DNA of 64,000 nucleotides from Acidobacteria bacterium UBA2994. GTDB taxonomy: Bacteria; Acidobacteriota; Vicinamibacteria; Vicinamibacterales; UBA8438. Shown here one piece after another: positions 8,109-17,233 of the stretch (its first letter is position 1; every line of letters begins with the position of its first letter). The position numbers were made by a program, and so were the translations under genes. The notes under the pieces are model-generated. The model was not told where the DNA came from, ran no database searches, and worked only from the letters and a program-made list of their open reading frames with translations. Location: the NCBI GenBank assembly GCA_002346545.1, contig DEAA01000027.1, positions 67,061 to 131,060 of the forward strand, written 5' to 3'.

Positions 8109-9158
8109 ATGCCTCACATCGCGTCCGTCGCCACCGTCCTCCCTCCGCAACGTTTCGCTCAAACCGAGATCCGTGAAGCGATGGCCGGCGTCTGCCGGGG
8201 CAATCGCAGTCTTGAGCGCCTGCTGCCGGTCTTCGACCGAACGGGCGTCGACAGCCGTTACTTCGTTCGCCCGCTCGACTGGTATGCGAGGGGACCGTCG
8301 TTTGAGGAGCGAAATCAGGTCTATGCCGAGTGCGCCGTCGAGCTGGGCGGTCAGGCGGTCAGCGCCTGCCTAGAGGAGGCCGGCGTTTCACCCGACGAGG
8401 TGGATCACTTTTTCTTCGTCACCACTACCGGCCTGACGACGCCAAGCGTAGACGCTCGGCTGGTCCCCTTCCTCGGTATGCGTCCCGACGTGCGCCGTCT
8501 CCCGCTGTTCGGGCTCGGTTGCGCCGGCGGGGCCGGCGCGCTGATCCGGGCGACCGACGCGTTGCGGGCGACGCCGCAGGGGCGCGCTCTCGTCTTGTCG
8601 GTCGAGCTTTGCAGTCTGGTGTTCTCTCCCTCGGCCGAGAGCGTCATCGATCTGGTCGGTGTGGCGCTGTTCGGTGATGGCGCCGCCGCGGTGCTGCTCA
8701 CTGGCGATGAGGTTACGCAGGACGGTCCGCAGGTGATCGCCACACAGACTTATCTGTTTGGAGAGGTACCACATCTGATGGGATGGCGGTTCACGGGTGA
8801 CGGGATGCGGTTGATCTTGTCGCGCGACGTGCCGGCCTTTGTGGCGACTGGTGTGAAGCCGGCCGTCGAGCGCTTCCTTGAGGCGCAGGGGCTGGGCTTG
8901 TCTGACCTACATCACCACCTGCTGCATCCGGGCGGAGCCAAGGTGATGGCCACCTACCGATCGGCGCTGGGATTCGACAATGAGGCCGTCGACGGCGCCC
9001 GGGCCGCTATGCGCGAATACGGGAACCAGTCGAGCGCGTCTGTGCTCTTTATGCTCAACGATCTGGTGCGGTCCGGTCGTCCGGTCGCGGATGAGCTGGG
9101 ATTCATGATTGCGCTCGGACCCGGGTTCGCTGCCGAGATGTTGACGTTGCGCTGGTGA
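8109..9158 (+). CDS. Type III polyketide synthase (chalcone/stilbene synthase family)
   Basis: 349 residues with thiolase-fold architecture. The catalytic triad is visible: Cys138 in LFGLGCAGGAG, His273 in HLLHPGGAKVM and Asn306 in YGNQSSASVLF. The enzyme should extend an acyl-CoA starter with malonyl-CoA and cyclise the product to a resorcinol or pyrone. The starter cannot be read from sequence; bacterial members with this kind of neighbourhood often take long-chain fatty acyl units. The ATG at 8109 begins the conserved N-terminus (MPHIASVATVLP). It overlaps the flavoprotein gene by 4 bases (GTGA), so the three genes 8109-10899 form one translationally coupled operon. Confidence 0.93.
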   Translation: MPHIASVATVLPPQRFAQTEIREAMAGVCRGNRSLERLLPVFDRTGVDSRYFVRPLDWYARGPSFEERNQVYAECAVELGGQAVSACLEEAGVSPDEVDHFFFVTTTGLTTPSVDARLVPFLGMRPDVRRLPLFGLGCAGGAGALIRATDALRATPQGRALVLSVELCSLVFSPSAESVIDLVGVALFGDGAAAVLLTGDEVTQDGPQVIATQTYLFGEVPHLMGWRFTGDGMRLILSRDVPAFVATGVKPAVERFLEAQGLGLSDLHHHLLHPGGAKVMATYRSALGFDNEAVDGARAAMREYGNQSSASVLFMLNDLVRSGRPVADELGFMIALGPGFAAEMLTLRW

Positions 9159-10186
9159 CCAGACAACCTGACGTCACTATCGTGGGCGGCGGTCCGGCCG
9201 GCAGTTCGTTGGCGATCGCGCTCGGCCGAGCGGGCGCGCGTGTCGTGCTGTACGAAAAGGCGACGTTTCCGCGTTTGAAGCCGTGTGGCGAGGGACTGTT
9301 GCCCCATGGAGTCGCTGCCCTCGAACGGCTGATTGGGGTACCCGACGCGCCGCGGGTCCGCGGGCTGCGGTTCTCGGCCGGTGGGGAGACGGTGGACGTC
9401 GACTTCCCGGCCGGGACTGGTCTGGTCGTGCGACGTGACCGGCTGGATACATGGCTCTTCACCCAGGCAAGAGAGACGGCCGGCGTGGACGTTCGCGTAG
9501 GCACCGAGTTTTGCGGCGAACGCGGTCGGGTGCTCGTGGGGGCCGACGGGACGCGGTCCCGGTTTCATCGTCTGCTTCCTGCCATTCCGGATCGACCTCG
9601 CCGGGTCGGGCTGTCGACTCACGTGCGCGGGATTGCTGGGGTCAAAGACCGCGTCGAGGTCTTCTTTCACGACCACGGGGAGATCTATGTGGCGCCGGCG
9701 GGCGATGGTGAGACGTTGGTTGCCGGACTCTTCGACTACCGACACTTTCGGCGCGATGGCCTCAGGCACCTGCTCGGCACCTTGCCCGGGTTGCGCGATC
9801 GGGTGGAGGGATTTGAGCAGACGACGCCCATGCTTGCCTCGGCGCCGCTCGGGCTACGGGTGCCACGAATTGTCGACCACGAGCGTCAATTGCTACTGGC
9901 CGGCGATGCGGCCGGCTGTCCCGACCCGATTACGGGTGATGGGATGGCCCTCGCGCTTTCCTCGACCGAGCTCGCCGCCGACGCCATCCTAACGGGCCGC
10001 CTCGGACAGTATCAGAGTCGGAGACTCGCCCGCGGCCGCCGAGCCCGGCGTCTTGGACGTCTCATGCTGTGGCTGTCGCGAACCGAGCGACGCGCCGCCT
10101 GGTTTCTGCGAGATTTCTCTGGCGTGGTCCCCTTGCTGCTCGAAGTTGCTCTCGAGCCGGGGGCCGACCCTCTCCGAGCGAAGTGA
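9155..10186 (+). CDS. FAD-dependent oxidoreductase, geranylgeranyl-reductase-like
   Basis: 343 residues. The N-terminal dinucleotide-binding motif is VGGGPAGSS, followed by LYEKATFPRLKPCGEGLLP, typical of the geranylgeranyl reductase/flavin monooxygenase superfamily. VLVGADGTRSR is the second FAD/NAD contact, and LLLAGDAAGCPDPITGDGM is the third FAD motif. It may hydroxylate or reduce the polyketide made by the upstream synthase. The start is GTG at 9155, inside the stop of the synthase gene. It overlaps the downstream methyltransferase start by TGATG. The arrangement resembles the synthase, methyltransferase and flavoprotein hydroxylase genes for phenolic lipids in Streptomyces griseus (srsABC), in a different order. 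Confidence 0.88.
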   Translation: MTRQPDVTIVGGGPAGSSLAIALGRAGARVVLYEKATFPRLKPCGEGLLPHGVAALERLIGVPDAPRVRGLRFSAGGETVDVDFPAGTGLVVRRDRLDTWLFTQARETAGVDVRVGTEFCGERGRVLVGADGTRSRFHRLLPAIPDRPRRVGLSTHVRGIAGVKDRVEVFFHDHGEIYVAPAGDGETLVAGLFDYRHFRRDGLRHLLGTLPGLRDRVEGFEQTTPMLASAPLGLRVPRIVDHERQLLLAGDAAGCPDPITGDGMALALSSTELAADAILTGRLGQYQSRRLARGRRARRLGRLMLWLSRTERRAAWFLRDFSGVVPLLLEVALEPGADPLRAK

Positions 10187-10899
10187 TGTCGCTGGCCACT
10201 CGGTCGCGTGCCCGGGAGCTGATGGACGACCGGGAGTATCCGCAACCGGTTGTCGACGAGGTCTACCGGTTTCTGGGCGCTATCGGCCGGTGGCTGGGCG
10301 GGACGCACGCTACGCTCACCCGATTCGCTGAGCTCAGCCAGTCCTGGCGACCGGGGCAGCGGATAGAGGTGCTCGAAGTTGCGTGCGGGGGCGGCGATCT
10401 AGCGCGCGCGCTGATCGACTGGGGCCGCCGACAGGGGTTCGACCTGCGGGTCACCGGTCTCGATCTCAGCCCGACGGCCCTCGACTGTGCTCGGCGCCGG
10501 GATTCTGTCGATCCGTGTCTGCGGTTCGTACGCGCCGACTTCCACGCGGCGCCCTGCCTGGATCACACGTTCGACTACGTCACCTGCTCGCTCTTTCTTC
10601 ATCACCTCACCGATGACCAGGTGGTGTCGACGCTCCAGGTCTTCGATCGGCTAGCCCGGCGTGGCATTGTGGTGAACGACCTTATCCGTCGCCGCCGACA
10701 CCTCATCTGGAGCTGGCTGTTTACCCGCCCGTTCAACGAGGTGCTGCGACATGACGGACCGCTATCGGTGCGCCGGGCGTTCCGCGTTGACGAACTGACA
10801 CCGCTCATTGAGTGTGCGGGCCTCGGGTGGTTGCGGCTTCGTACTCACTTCGGCCATCGTCTGACCCTCGCTGGGGAGAGGCCTCAGACGTCCGATTAG
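10186..10899 (+). CDS. SAM-dependent methyltransferase of the polyketide operon
   Basis: 237 residues with a class I methyltransferase fold. Motif I is VLEVACGGGDLAR, the acidic end of strand 2 is VTGLDLSPTALD, FDYVTCSLFLHHL is motif IV/post-II, and RRGIVVNDLIRRRR follows. The C-terminal part (RRAFRVDELTPLIECAGL) is typical of small-molecule O- or C-methyltransferases. It is the last gene of the three-gene operon and probably methylates the phenolic or pyrone product. ATG at 10186 shares a base with the stop of the flavoprotein gene. Its own stop overlaps the stop of the convergent gene at 10896 by a few bases, leaving no room for a separate terminator. Confidence 0.88.
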   Translation: MSLATRSRARELMDDREYPQPVVDEVYRFLGAIGRWLGGTHATLTRFAELSQSWRPGQRIEVLEVACGGGDLARALIDWGRRQGFDLRVTGLDLSPTALDCARRRDSVDPCLRFVRADFHAAPCLDHTFDYVTCSLFLHHLTDDQVVSTLQVFDRLARRGIVVNDLIRRRRHLIWSWLFTRPFNEVLRHDGPLSVRRAFRVDELTPLIECAGLGWLRLRTHFGHRLTLAGERPQTSD

Positions 10900-12344
10900 T
10901 CACGTGTGGTGGCGGGCGTGCGGATATAGAGCCGGATGTCGGTTAGGCTGGCTCGACCTTCGTAGGCGTTGGTGTAGGGATCGCCGATGATGAAGTGCTC
11001 GGGGTATGCGGATCCCGCCGGCCACAAGTGCTCCCAGCGTGCCGAGCCGAAAGTATCCTGTTGCATCAGGGTCCCGTCGAAACGTCCGTCATACTGGGTC
11101 GCCTCAACGTTGTAGTGCCAGATCGGGACCTCGTCGACGACGAAGGGCCGATGCAGGCGGATAGATCGTCGGCCGACCCGGGCGAAGTTGCCGGTGGCCT
11201 CCAGTGTGTAGCCGGTCTCCGTCCGTTCGATCGCGAACCGGTACGACTCCCCAGGCATCAACTCCGGCAGAAGCTCAGCGGCCGACGACAGGACTGGTTC
11301 GGCGACCCCGTTGGAGCAGGGGGTCATGAACCACTGACTGTTGGCGGGCAGCCCGCCCGGGGCTGGTGTCCAGTCTGGGAGTCCGTTGATCCACATATTC
11401 AGCGTATTGAAACTGCTGTCCCGGTAATCGTAGTAGGTGCCGGTCGCTGCGTTGCATACCCGGCCCCCGGTGCCATCGCCCACCCGGTCCGGATGTTGCG
11501 AGAACGCATCCATCAAGACCTTGCGCCGCAGGTGCCAAAAGTGGTTGTTGCGAGGCGCCGGGTCGAGTACGTCGACGATCGCGAGGAAGTGAAAACCATT
11601 GTAGGCGTAGGGGCCTTCGCGGACACTCTGCCAATCACAGAGGGGTGCCGAGGCGTCGCCGCTCCAGCCGGGCGTGCGCGACCCCTCTCCCCACGGGTGC
11701 TGGGTTTTGCAGTCGTCGCGAGCGTAGCCGTTAAGCCGTCCGTCGTATTCGATACTGCCTGCTCGCTGTCCCCCGAAGTCGAGTGTGCGGAGGGAGTACT
11801 GGACGCGGTAGTAGGGGGGGAGCGGATCGGTCGACCGGATGATGACCCCGCCCGTATGGTCTGGCACGTCGAGGACGGCGACGTGATCGTCGCCGAGGGG
11901 TGCTGTTTGGAACGACGGCGGCGATTCGATCACGCCGTCACGGTTCCAGTCCCGAGCTGAGAGCGATACGGTCAGCCAGCCGTCCTGGCCTACCGTGAAC
12001 TCCCGCCGATAGGTGTCGAACGAATCGAACGCCGTCTGCCAGGCCGGACCGTAGTCATTCTGATACCAGACCCCGCGGTCATCGAGAATCGTGTCGAAGG
12101 GAGCGAACGTCTCATCCGGGAGCCACGATGTGAGCTCAGCGTTGGTCGGGGTGGAAAAGTCCTCCTCGTAGACAAGAGCCCACCCGGGCCAGTTGGACGG
12201 GTTCGAGGGGAGCGGGATGATCGGGGGTTGTGGGGCCGCTTCGAGCGAGAGCAGAGTTGCCCCGATGACGCCCATCACTATCGCTCCTAGGCCGCATCGG
12301 GTGGCGGCATTCGTCGAGCCCCGGAGATATGGCGCGTGTGACAT
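10896..12344 (-). CDS. Large secreted protein of unknown function
   Basis: 482 residues with an N-terminal hydrophobic signal (about 17-37). The mature protein begins with a VYEEDFSTPTNAELTSW block. It is rich in aromatic residues and short beta strands (TGGVIIRSTDPLPPYYRVQY, then FHFLAIVDVLDP). This is reminiscent of the concanavalin-like sandwich of laminarinase/lectin folds, but I see no GH16 EIDIE-type catalytic motif. Several Cys (DDCKTQ, PLCDWQ, GRVCNAATG and TPCSNG) suggest disulfides. It is convergent with the polyketide operon and 96 bases downstream of the DUF4159 gene on the same strand. Function unknown. Confidence 0.6.
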   Translation of the reverse strand: MSHAPYLRGSTNAATRCGLGAIVMGVIGATLLSLEAAPQPPIIPLPSNPSNWPGWALVYEEDFSTPTNAELTSWLPDETFAPFDTILDDRGVWYQNDYGPAWQTAFDSFDTYRREFTVGQDGWLTVSLSARDWNRDGVIESPPSFQTAPLGDDHVAVLDVPDHTGGVIIRSTDPLPPYYRVQYSLRTLDFGGQRAGSIEYDGRLNGYARDDCKTQHPWGEGSRTPGWSGDASAPLCDWQSVREGPYAYNGFHFLAIVDVLDPAPRNNHFWHLRRKVLMDAFSQHPDRVGDGTGGRVCNAATGTYYDYRDSSFNTLNMWINGLPDWTPAPGGLPANSQWFMTPCSNGVAEPVLSSAAELLPELMPGESYRFAIERTETGYTLEATGNFARVGRRSIRLHRPFVVDEVPIWHYNVEATQYDGRFDGTLMQQDTFGSARWEHLWPAGSAYPEHFIIGDPYTNAYEGRASLTDIRLYIRTPATTRD

Positions 12345-12440
12345 CGTCGTGGGTGGCGGCGGTCGCCAGAGACTACAAAGCCTGCCCCTATCTTAATGAA
12401 CGCGACCGTGCGAATGATGAGCCGCCAGTGGACTGGGGTG

Positions 12441-13232
12441 TCAGTGGGTCATCCCGTACAGCATGTAGTTGATGCCGAGCTGGAAGCCGTGGTTCTCGGC
12501 CTCGAACGGCAGTAGACCCGTGCCAGCAAGCTGCCAGTATTCTCCGAGATTCGTATCGTAGTTCACGAGGGCCAGCATCCGTCCGCTTGGGTCGTTTTCC
12601 TCGAACACCCCGAAGAACTTCGGGACCAGTCCGCCTAGGTGGTGATTGGGTGGATTGGGTATGTCGACCTTGCCCACCTCGAACAGGAGGTTGAAGACCG
12701 GGTGAGTACCGTCGAGCTCCATCAGCTGGGCGTCCGGCAGGACGCGCTTGAGCTGGGCCTCGAAGTTTTCCCACTGCTGGCCCTCGAAGTCGTTGAAGAT
12801 GAGGAATCCGCCCTTGTGCATGTAGTCCCTCAGTCGGCCCGCCTGCTCGTCGGTCATTACCCAGAATCCTGGTTCCCACATCATCGCCGCCGGGTAGCGG
12901 AAGAGCTCGTCGTCATCGAGACTCAGGATAAGACTGGTGTCGGTACGGGCGTTGACCGCCGTGTACTCGCCGAGCACTGACATCAGATTCGCTTCGGCGC
13001 TGGGGAACTCGTGGAGCCACATGTTGATGCCGCGTCCGAGCGGCATCGAGCCGAACGTGCCTCGCGTCCACCGCAATCGGACGAAGGTGAAGCGCCCGTC
13101 GTAGGTGAGCTCCCGCCGACCCCATCCTCGGTAGCCGAATTGTGCCGAGACGCCGACCACGCACACCACGCCTAGGAGGATGGCGGCCATCCATCGACGG
13201 CTCCACTCACGGAAAAAAGTTCGGTTGGGCAC
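12441..13232 (-). CDS. DUF4159 domain protein, membrane-anchored
   Basis: 263 residues. A single hydrophobic segment near the N-terminus (about 14-31) anchors or exports it. The remainder matches the DUF4159 pattern: FTFVRLRW near the start, then NMWLHEFPSAEANL, ELFRYPAAMMWEPG, LRDYMHKGGFLIFNDF and, near the end, NHGFQLGINYMLYGMTH. This fold is related to glutamine-amidotransferase-like (ThuA/BatF-type) domains and is common in Acidobacteriota and Bacteroidota. Its biochemical role is not known to me. It is followed on the same strand by the secreted protein at 10896-12344, so the two may be co-expressed. Confidence 0.85.
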   Translation of the reverse strand: MPNRTFFREWSRRWMAAILLGVVCVVGVSAQFGYRGWGRRELTYDGRFTFVRLRWTRGTFGSMPLGRGINMWLHEFPSAEANLMSVLGEYTAVNARTDTSLILSLDDDELFRYPAAMMWEPGFWVMTDEQAGRLRDYMHKGGFLIFNDFEGQQWENFEAQLKRVLPDAQLMELDGTHPVFNLLFEVGKVDIPNPPNHHLGGLVPKFFGVFEENDPSGRMLALVNYDTNLGEYWQLAGTGLLPFEAENHGFQLGINYMLYGMTH

Positions 13233-13306
13233 GATTCCGACGTCACCATGATGCCTGGGTCTGTCGGCAGTGTCGAACGTCGACGCGAATCCAGATAGAG
13301 GAGGGA

Positions 13307-13504
13307 CTACTGGACAGAGAAGCGTTCGAGGATCCAGCCGATTACGGTTTCAAGCAGCTGCCGAGCCATCGTTCCCTCGATGAGGGAGTATTCCGGCGCG
13401 GCGCCGGTGATGTGGGAGACGAGGGGTAGTGCGGGTCGCCCGGTACCTCCAGCGTGTCCTTCCAGTTGCCCACGATAGCGGCTGAGCGGCCGTCGCAGGC
13501 GCGT
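13307..13504 (-). pseudogene. Frameshifted C-terminal gene remnant
   Basis: Between 13233 and 13544 there is no intact gene, but the reverse strand reads like protein in two adjoining frames. CDGRSAAIVGNWKDTLEV runs down to about 13430. A shift then leads into LVSHITGAAPEYSLIEG, followed by MARQLLETVIGWILERF, and a TAG stop at 13307-13309. A single-base shift near 13428 would join them into one C-terminus. The upstream end merges into the region just past the stop of the 13545-14594 gene, so the 5' part of the gene is missing. I do not recognise the family. It may be the relic of a gene displaced by its upstream neighbour. Confidence 0.4.
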
Positions 13505-13544
13505 TGGTGGGATCTATGTGGCGAGGGGAGGGCAATTTACCCGC

Positions 13545-14594
13545 CTATCTGGCGTTCTGCTTCTCGAGGTTGCGATACACCTCGAGGATGTGGCGTAGGT
13601 CGTGGTTCCCTTCATGACAGCCATATTCGTAGACGGGACCGTCGGTGGTCACCATCGGAATCTCTGCGCTCCACGGGACATTCCAGGTGTGAGGGTCTTC
13701 GACCGTGAACTCATAGTGGATGCTGTCAGCGCTGGTTCGAGTGAACCGTTCTTGGACCTGCATGTGGCGGCTCGATCCTTGCCAGGCGGTCACGTCATTG
13801 AAGTGCGTGGTGTCGACCACCAGCGTATCGCCCTCCCAGTGGCCGCGAGAATCGCCAGGATACAGCCGGATCTTGTTAGAGATCGGCGGGCGACCGTCGA
13901 GCGGGATGATGCGCGGCGGATTGTTGTTCTGCTCGGTGAAGATCACCACGTGGTCGGCGGTCTGAAAAATCTGGTGCACGTCGTTGTAGGACGGCGGCTG
14001 GAGCGGAGGCCCGTTGTAGCCGTAGTAAATGCACCGCTCACTTAGCGGGCGAAGCAGGTGGTCGGAGAACAGATCCAGGCCTGCCCGTGCTGCCCGACGC
14101 TCGGCCGCGCGCGCCTGCGCCTCGGCGTTGCGCGGTGGGATCTTGCCGTTTGGCGGGTCGCTGACCAGCGAGGTCCGGCGGGTGGACAGCCCCTTCGGTA
14201 CCCGGGTGGCGAGCCAGATCGCGTTGTCGTAGTGGACGTAATCCTCATCCCGGTGTGTCTGGTTCAGGACGCGCTTACGTTCCTCGGCATCGCCGATGTT
14301 GATGACGAAACGGGCCAGCGGGTCCGCACCGTCCACAGTGAGCTGCCGCTGCAGCAATTCGAACTCTTCTTCTGTGTAGAACGCCTGGTTGCCCAGATAA
14401 TCCGGACGCTCCATCGGCGTGAAGGTCTGGGTTGTCCAGTACCCCGTCAGGTCGGGACGGCCGTCAGCCATCCGGGGGGCCGAATCGTCTGCCACCGGCA
14501 CTGTCGCCGGGCCCTGCGCCCACGCGGAGGCCGGCGAAAGCCAGCCGAGAAGCACGACCGTGATAGTCGACGCCGCGAAGTGCCGGTGGCGCAT
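13545..14594 (-). CDS. Secreted protein of a paralogous family linked to quinoproteins (copy 1)
   Basis: 349 residues with a signal peptide ending ASAWAQ. Signature blocks shared with three other proteins in this window are PDLTGYWTTQTFTPMERP near the N-terminus, DPPNGKIPP, ERCIYYGYNGPPL, SRGHWEGDTLVVDTTHF, QERFTRT, YEFTVEDPHTW and the C-terminal YEYGCHEGNHDL. The conserved His, Cys and Trp residues and the absence of membrane segments suggest a soluble periplasmic or secreted domain. I cannot name the family or its activity. This is the most divergent full-length copy, with an insertion near 75-130. The start has AGGAGG 6-7 bases upstream. It is divergent from the patatin at 14823. Confidence 0.8.
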   Translation of the reverse strand: MRHRHFAASTITVVLLGWLSPASAWAQGPATVPVADDSAPRMADGRPDLTGYWTTQTFTPMERPDYLGNQAFYTEEEFELLQRQLTVDGADPLARFVINIGDAEERKRVLNQTHRDEDYVHYDNAIWLATRVPKGLSTRRTSLVSDPPNGKIPPRNAEAQARAAERRAARAGLDLFSDHLLRPLSERCIYYGYNGPPLQPPSYNDVHQIFQTADHVVIFTEQNNNPPRIIPLDGRPPISNKIRLYPGDSRGHWEGDTLVVDTTHFNDVTAWQGSSRHMQVQERFTRTSADSIHYEFTVEDPHTWNVPWSAEIPMVTTDGPVYEYGCHEGNHDLRHILEVYRNLEKQNAR

Positions 14595-14822
14595 CGGACC
14601 CTCCTAGGTGCGTGGTGAAGCGCGATACTCTTGTTTGCCCATGATCGCGCACCAGCCGTGCCGACGCAATACCGGATCATTAACCGGTCGTGGAGTCAGC
14701 GAGTGGGCTGATGATCGACCCGTCTGGCCTGATCGAGTGGCGGTGTCATTCCTACTCGTGCCTTTGCGGAGCAAGACAGGGCGGCCGCCAAACGTTACAC
14801 GGCTCAGCGATAATCGGCGAAC

Positions 14823-15602
14823 GTGACCGACGAATGCTCTCGTATTGGGCTGGTGCTGTCGGCTGGCGGCCTGCGCGGTGCCGCCCATCTCGGTGTCGTA
14901 CGCCGGTTGGCGGCCGAGGGCGTCTCGGTCGATGTGATGGTGGGGGTGAGCGCCGGCGCCGTCATTGCCGGCTACTATGCGGCCGTCGGGTTGACGGTCG
15001 ACGAGATGCTGGCTGACGCCGCCGTGTTTAAGGGGCGGCACCTGGTGGCGCACAGCTTTGCCGTGCGGGTGCCCGCTTGGTGCCGGCCACTGGTCGACCC
15101 GTTTGCCGGGATCATTCCGTCCCGCCTTGGCCAACTCGAGGCGAGTCGCTTCGATCGTTTGCATCATGGTGTATCGGCCATCGGCGTCGTGTGCCACGAC
15201 CTGACCCACGATCGTCCCCGTTACCTAGCCACCGGCGACGACGGCGGCGTCCGGCTCTATGACGCGGTGGCGACGAGCGCGGCGGTGCCCGACATGTTCG
15301 CGGCCCAGCCGATCCGCTATCGTGGCGAGGTGAGCGAGTTTACCGACGGAGGCGTTAGTGATTCGCTGCCGGTGGGGTTTGCCACGATGCCGCCTCTGGC
15401 GGCGACCCATCTCATCGCCTCCGATTGCCGCAGCCGCGGCGCGCCACTTGCGGAGACCGATCGGTTGATCTACCTCCGGCCGCACCTCGACGATACGACC
15501 ACGCTGAAGGCGCCCAAGGCGTCGCTCTTGAAAGCGGTGGCGGCGGGGGAGGCCGCCGTCACCGAAGACGTCCTCGCCCGCATCGCGCGCTGGTGTACCT
15601 AG
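14823..15602 (+). CDS. Patatin-like phospholipase
   Basis: 259 residues with the complete patatin signature: glycine-rich oxyanion segment LVLSAGGLRGAAHLG, nucleophile elbow GVSAG (Ser43) and catalytic DGG (Asp175 in FTDGGVSDS). It has no signal peptide, so it is probably cytoplasmic or membrane-peripheral and acts as a lipid acyl hydrolase (RssA/YlbK type). The start is GTG at 14823. The gene is alone on its strand and its stop overlaps that of the convergent quinoprotein gene at 15599 by 4 bases. Confidence 0.88.
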   Translation: MTDECSRIGLVLSAGGLRGAAHLGVVRRLAAEGVSVDVMVGVSAGAVIAGYYAAVGLTVDEMLADAAVFKGRHLVAHSFAVRVPAWCRPLVDPFAGIIPSRLGQLEASRFDRLHHGVSAIGVVCHDLTHDRPRYLATGDDGGVRLYDAVATSAAVPDMFAAQPIRYRGEVSEFTDGGVSDSLPVGFATMPPLAATHLIASDCRSRGAPLAETDRLIYLRPHLDDTTTLKAPKASLLKAVAAGEAAVTEDVLARIARWCT

Positions 15603-17233
15603 TTGCCCAGGCCGAACGTGTAGACCACGTTGCCTACCGGCATCGTTACATATTGCTGGCCGCTGACGGCGTAAGTCATCGGCTGGGCGTTCACTGGTCC
15701 ACCGAGCGGGATGTGCCAGACCGGCTCGCCGGTCTCTGCGTCCAGCGCAAAGAGGATACCTTCGGCCCCGGCTGCGAAGACCAGGTCGCCCGCGGTGGCT
15801 AATACACCCGAGCGGCTCCGCGGAGTGATCGGGAACTCCCATTTGATGTCCCCGGTCGTCGGGTCGATGGCCCGGATGGCGCTGTGATAGTTGTCGATCG
15901 GCAGTGGCGTTTCGGTGCCGCCACCCAGGAAGGTGTCGCCCTCGCTGTATTCTTCCTCACGGTTGAAGAAGAGAGCCTCGCCATCGAATGCGTTCACGTA
16001 CAGCAGACCTGTTCGCGGACTGTATGCGGGCGACCACCAGTTGGTGCCGCCTCCGGCGATCGGTGCGACGAGTGTCCCTTCTGTGCTGGGCTTGGTTCCC
16101 GGGCGCCGGATCGGCCGCCCATTGGCGTCGAGCCCCTCGGCCCACGTCTGATGCGCGAATTCTTTCCCGAGAAGGAACTCACCGGTTTCTCGATCGAGGG
16201 TGTAGTAGAACGCGTTCCGGTTCGCCCAGAGCATCGCCTTGCGGGCCTCGCCGTCGACCTCGATGTCGGCGAGCACGGGAATCTGGATGGCGTCCCAGTC
16301 GTGCTCGTCGTGCGGCGTGAACTGGAAGTGCCAGGACATTTCACCGGTGTCGCCGTTGAGCGCCAGCACCGAGTCCGAGTAGAGGTTGTCACCCATCCGG
16401 ACGTCGCCATTCCAGTCAGGTCCAGGGTTGCCGGTGCCCCAGTAGACGAGGTTAAGCTCCGGGTCGTAGGAGCCGGTGAGCCAGGTCGGAGATCCGCCCG
16501 TGCGCCATGAGTCTCCGGCCCACGATTGATTGTCTGGATGGTCGGGGCCAGGAATCGTGTAGGTGCGCCACTTGAGCTCACCCGAGGCGGGGTCGTACGA
16601 GTCGAGGAAACCCCGGACACCGTACTCACCTCCGGCGATCCCGGTGACCACTTGGTTCTTGACGATGAGCGGTGCTGCGGTCTTGCTGTAGCCGCTCTCA
16701 TGGTTGGCGACTTCGCGGTTCCACAGCAGGCTCCCCGAACGGCCGTCGATGGCCACCAGATGGGCATCGAGCGTGCTCATGTAGAGCGTTTCATCGAGGA
16801 TGGCCACACCGCGGTTGTTTCGGCCGCAGCAGATGCGCAGGTCGCCTGGCAGGGGATGGTCGTAGCGCCAGAACGGCTGGCCGTTCACGGCATCCACCGC
16901 CACTAAGTTGCTCGGCGACTCGGTGATGAACATCACTCCGTCTACCACTAGTGGGGTGGTCTCGTTCCGGTCGAGCTGTCGGATCTGATGGGTCCACTTC
17001 AACGTGAGCCCGGTGACGGTCTCGCGGTTGATTTGATCCAGTCCGCTGAACCGCTGGCTGTCCAGTGTGCCGTTGTACATGAGCCAGTTGTGCGGCTCGT
17101 CTGCGGCGTTGAGGAGACGTTCCCAGGTGACCGGGGAGAAGATGGCCTCGCCGTCGGACTGCGCCGCCGCCGGTGCGGCGAACGGGAGAACGGCAAGCAA
17201 GGTGACGTATCTGGCGAGCGTGCGGATCGTCAT
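15599..17233 (-). CDS. PQQ-dependent alcohol dehydrogenase-type quinoprotein
   Basis: 544 residues from the ATG at 17233, with a signal peptide ending AAAQ. It has the eight-bladed propeller pattern with repeated (A/V)xDxxTGxxxW blades. LRICCGRNNRG holds the adjacent Cys135-Cys136 pair that contacts PQQ in methanol/ethanol dehydrogenases. WHFQFTPHDEHDWD holds the candidate catalytic Asp, and GGTNWWSPAYSPRTGL is another active-site strand. It should oxidise an alcohol in the periplasm and pass electrons to a cytochrome c. Its start is fused to the stop of the upstream diheme cytochrome gene (TAATG), an arrangement that strongly suggests the cytochrome is its redox partner. No PQQ synthesis genes are in the window. 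Confidence 0.9.
   Translation of the reverse strand: MTIRTLARYVTLLAVLPFAAPAAAQSDGEAIFSPVTWERLLNAADEPHNWLMYNGTLDSQRFSGLDQINRETVTGLTLKWTHQIRQLDRNETTPLVVDGVMFITESPSNLVAVDAVNGQPFWRYDHPLPGDLRICCGRNNRGVAILDETLYMSTLDAHLVAIDGRSGSLLWNREVANHESGYSKTAAPLIVKNQVVTGIAGGEYGVRGFLDSYDPASGELKWRTYTIPGPDHPDNQSWAGDSWRTGGSPTWLTGSYDPELNLVYWGTGNPGPDWNGDVRMGDNLYSDSVLALNGDTGEMSWHFQFTPHDEHDWDAIQIPVLADIEVDGEARKAMLWANRNAFYYTLDRETGEFLLGKEFAHQTWAEGLDANGRPIRRPGTKPSTEGTLVAPIAGGGTNWWSPAYSPRTGLLYVNAFDGEALFFNREEEYSEGDTFLGGGTETPLPIDNYHSAIRAIDPTTGDIKWEFPITPRSRSGVLATAGDLVFAAGAEGILFALDAETGEPVWHIPLGGPVNAQPMTYAVSGQQYVTMPVGNVVYTFGLGN

Noticed and set aside
12639-12980. Forward frame inside the DUF4159 gene
   Set aside because: Antisense to a recognised domain and without start signals.
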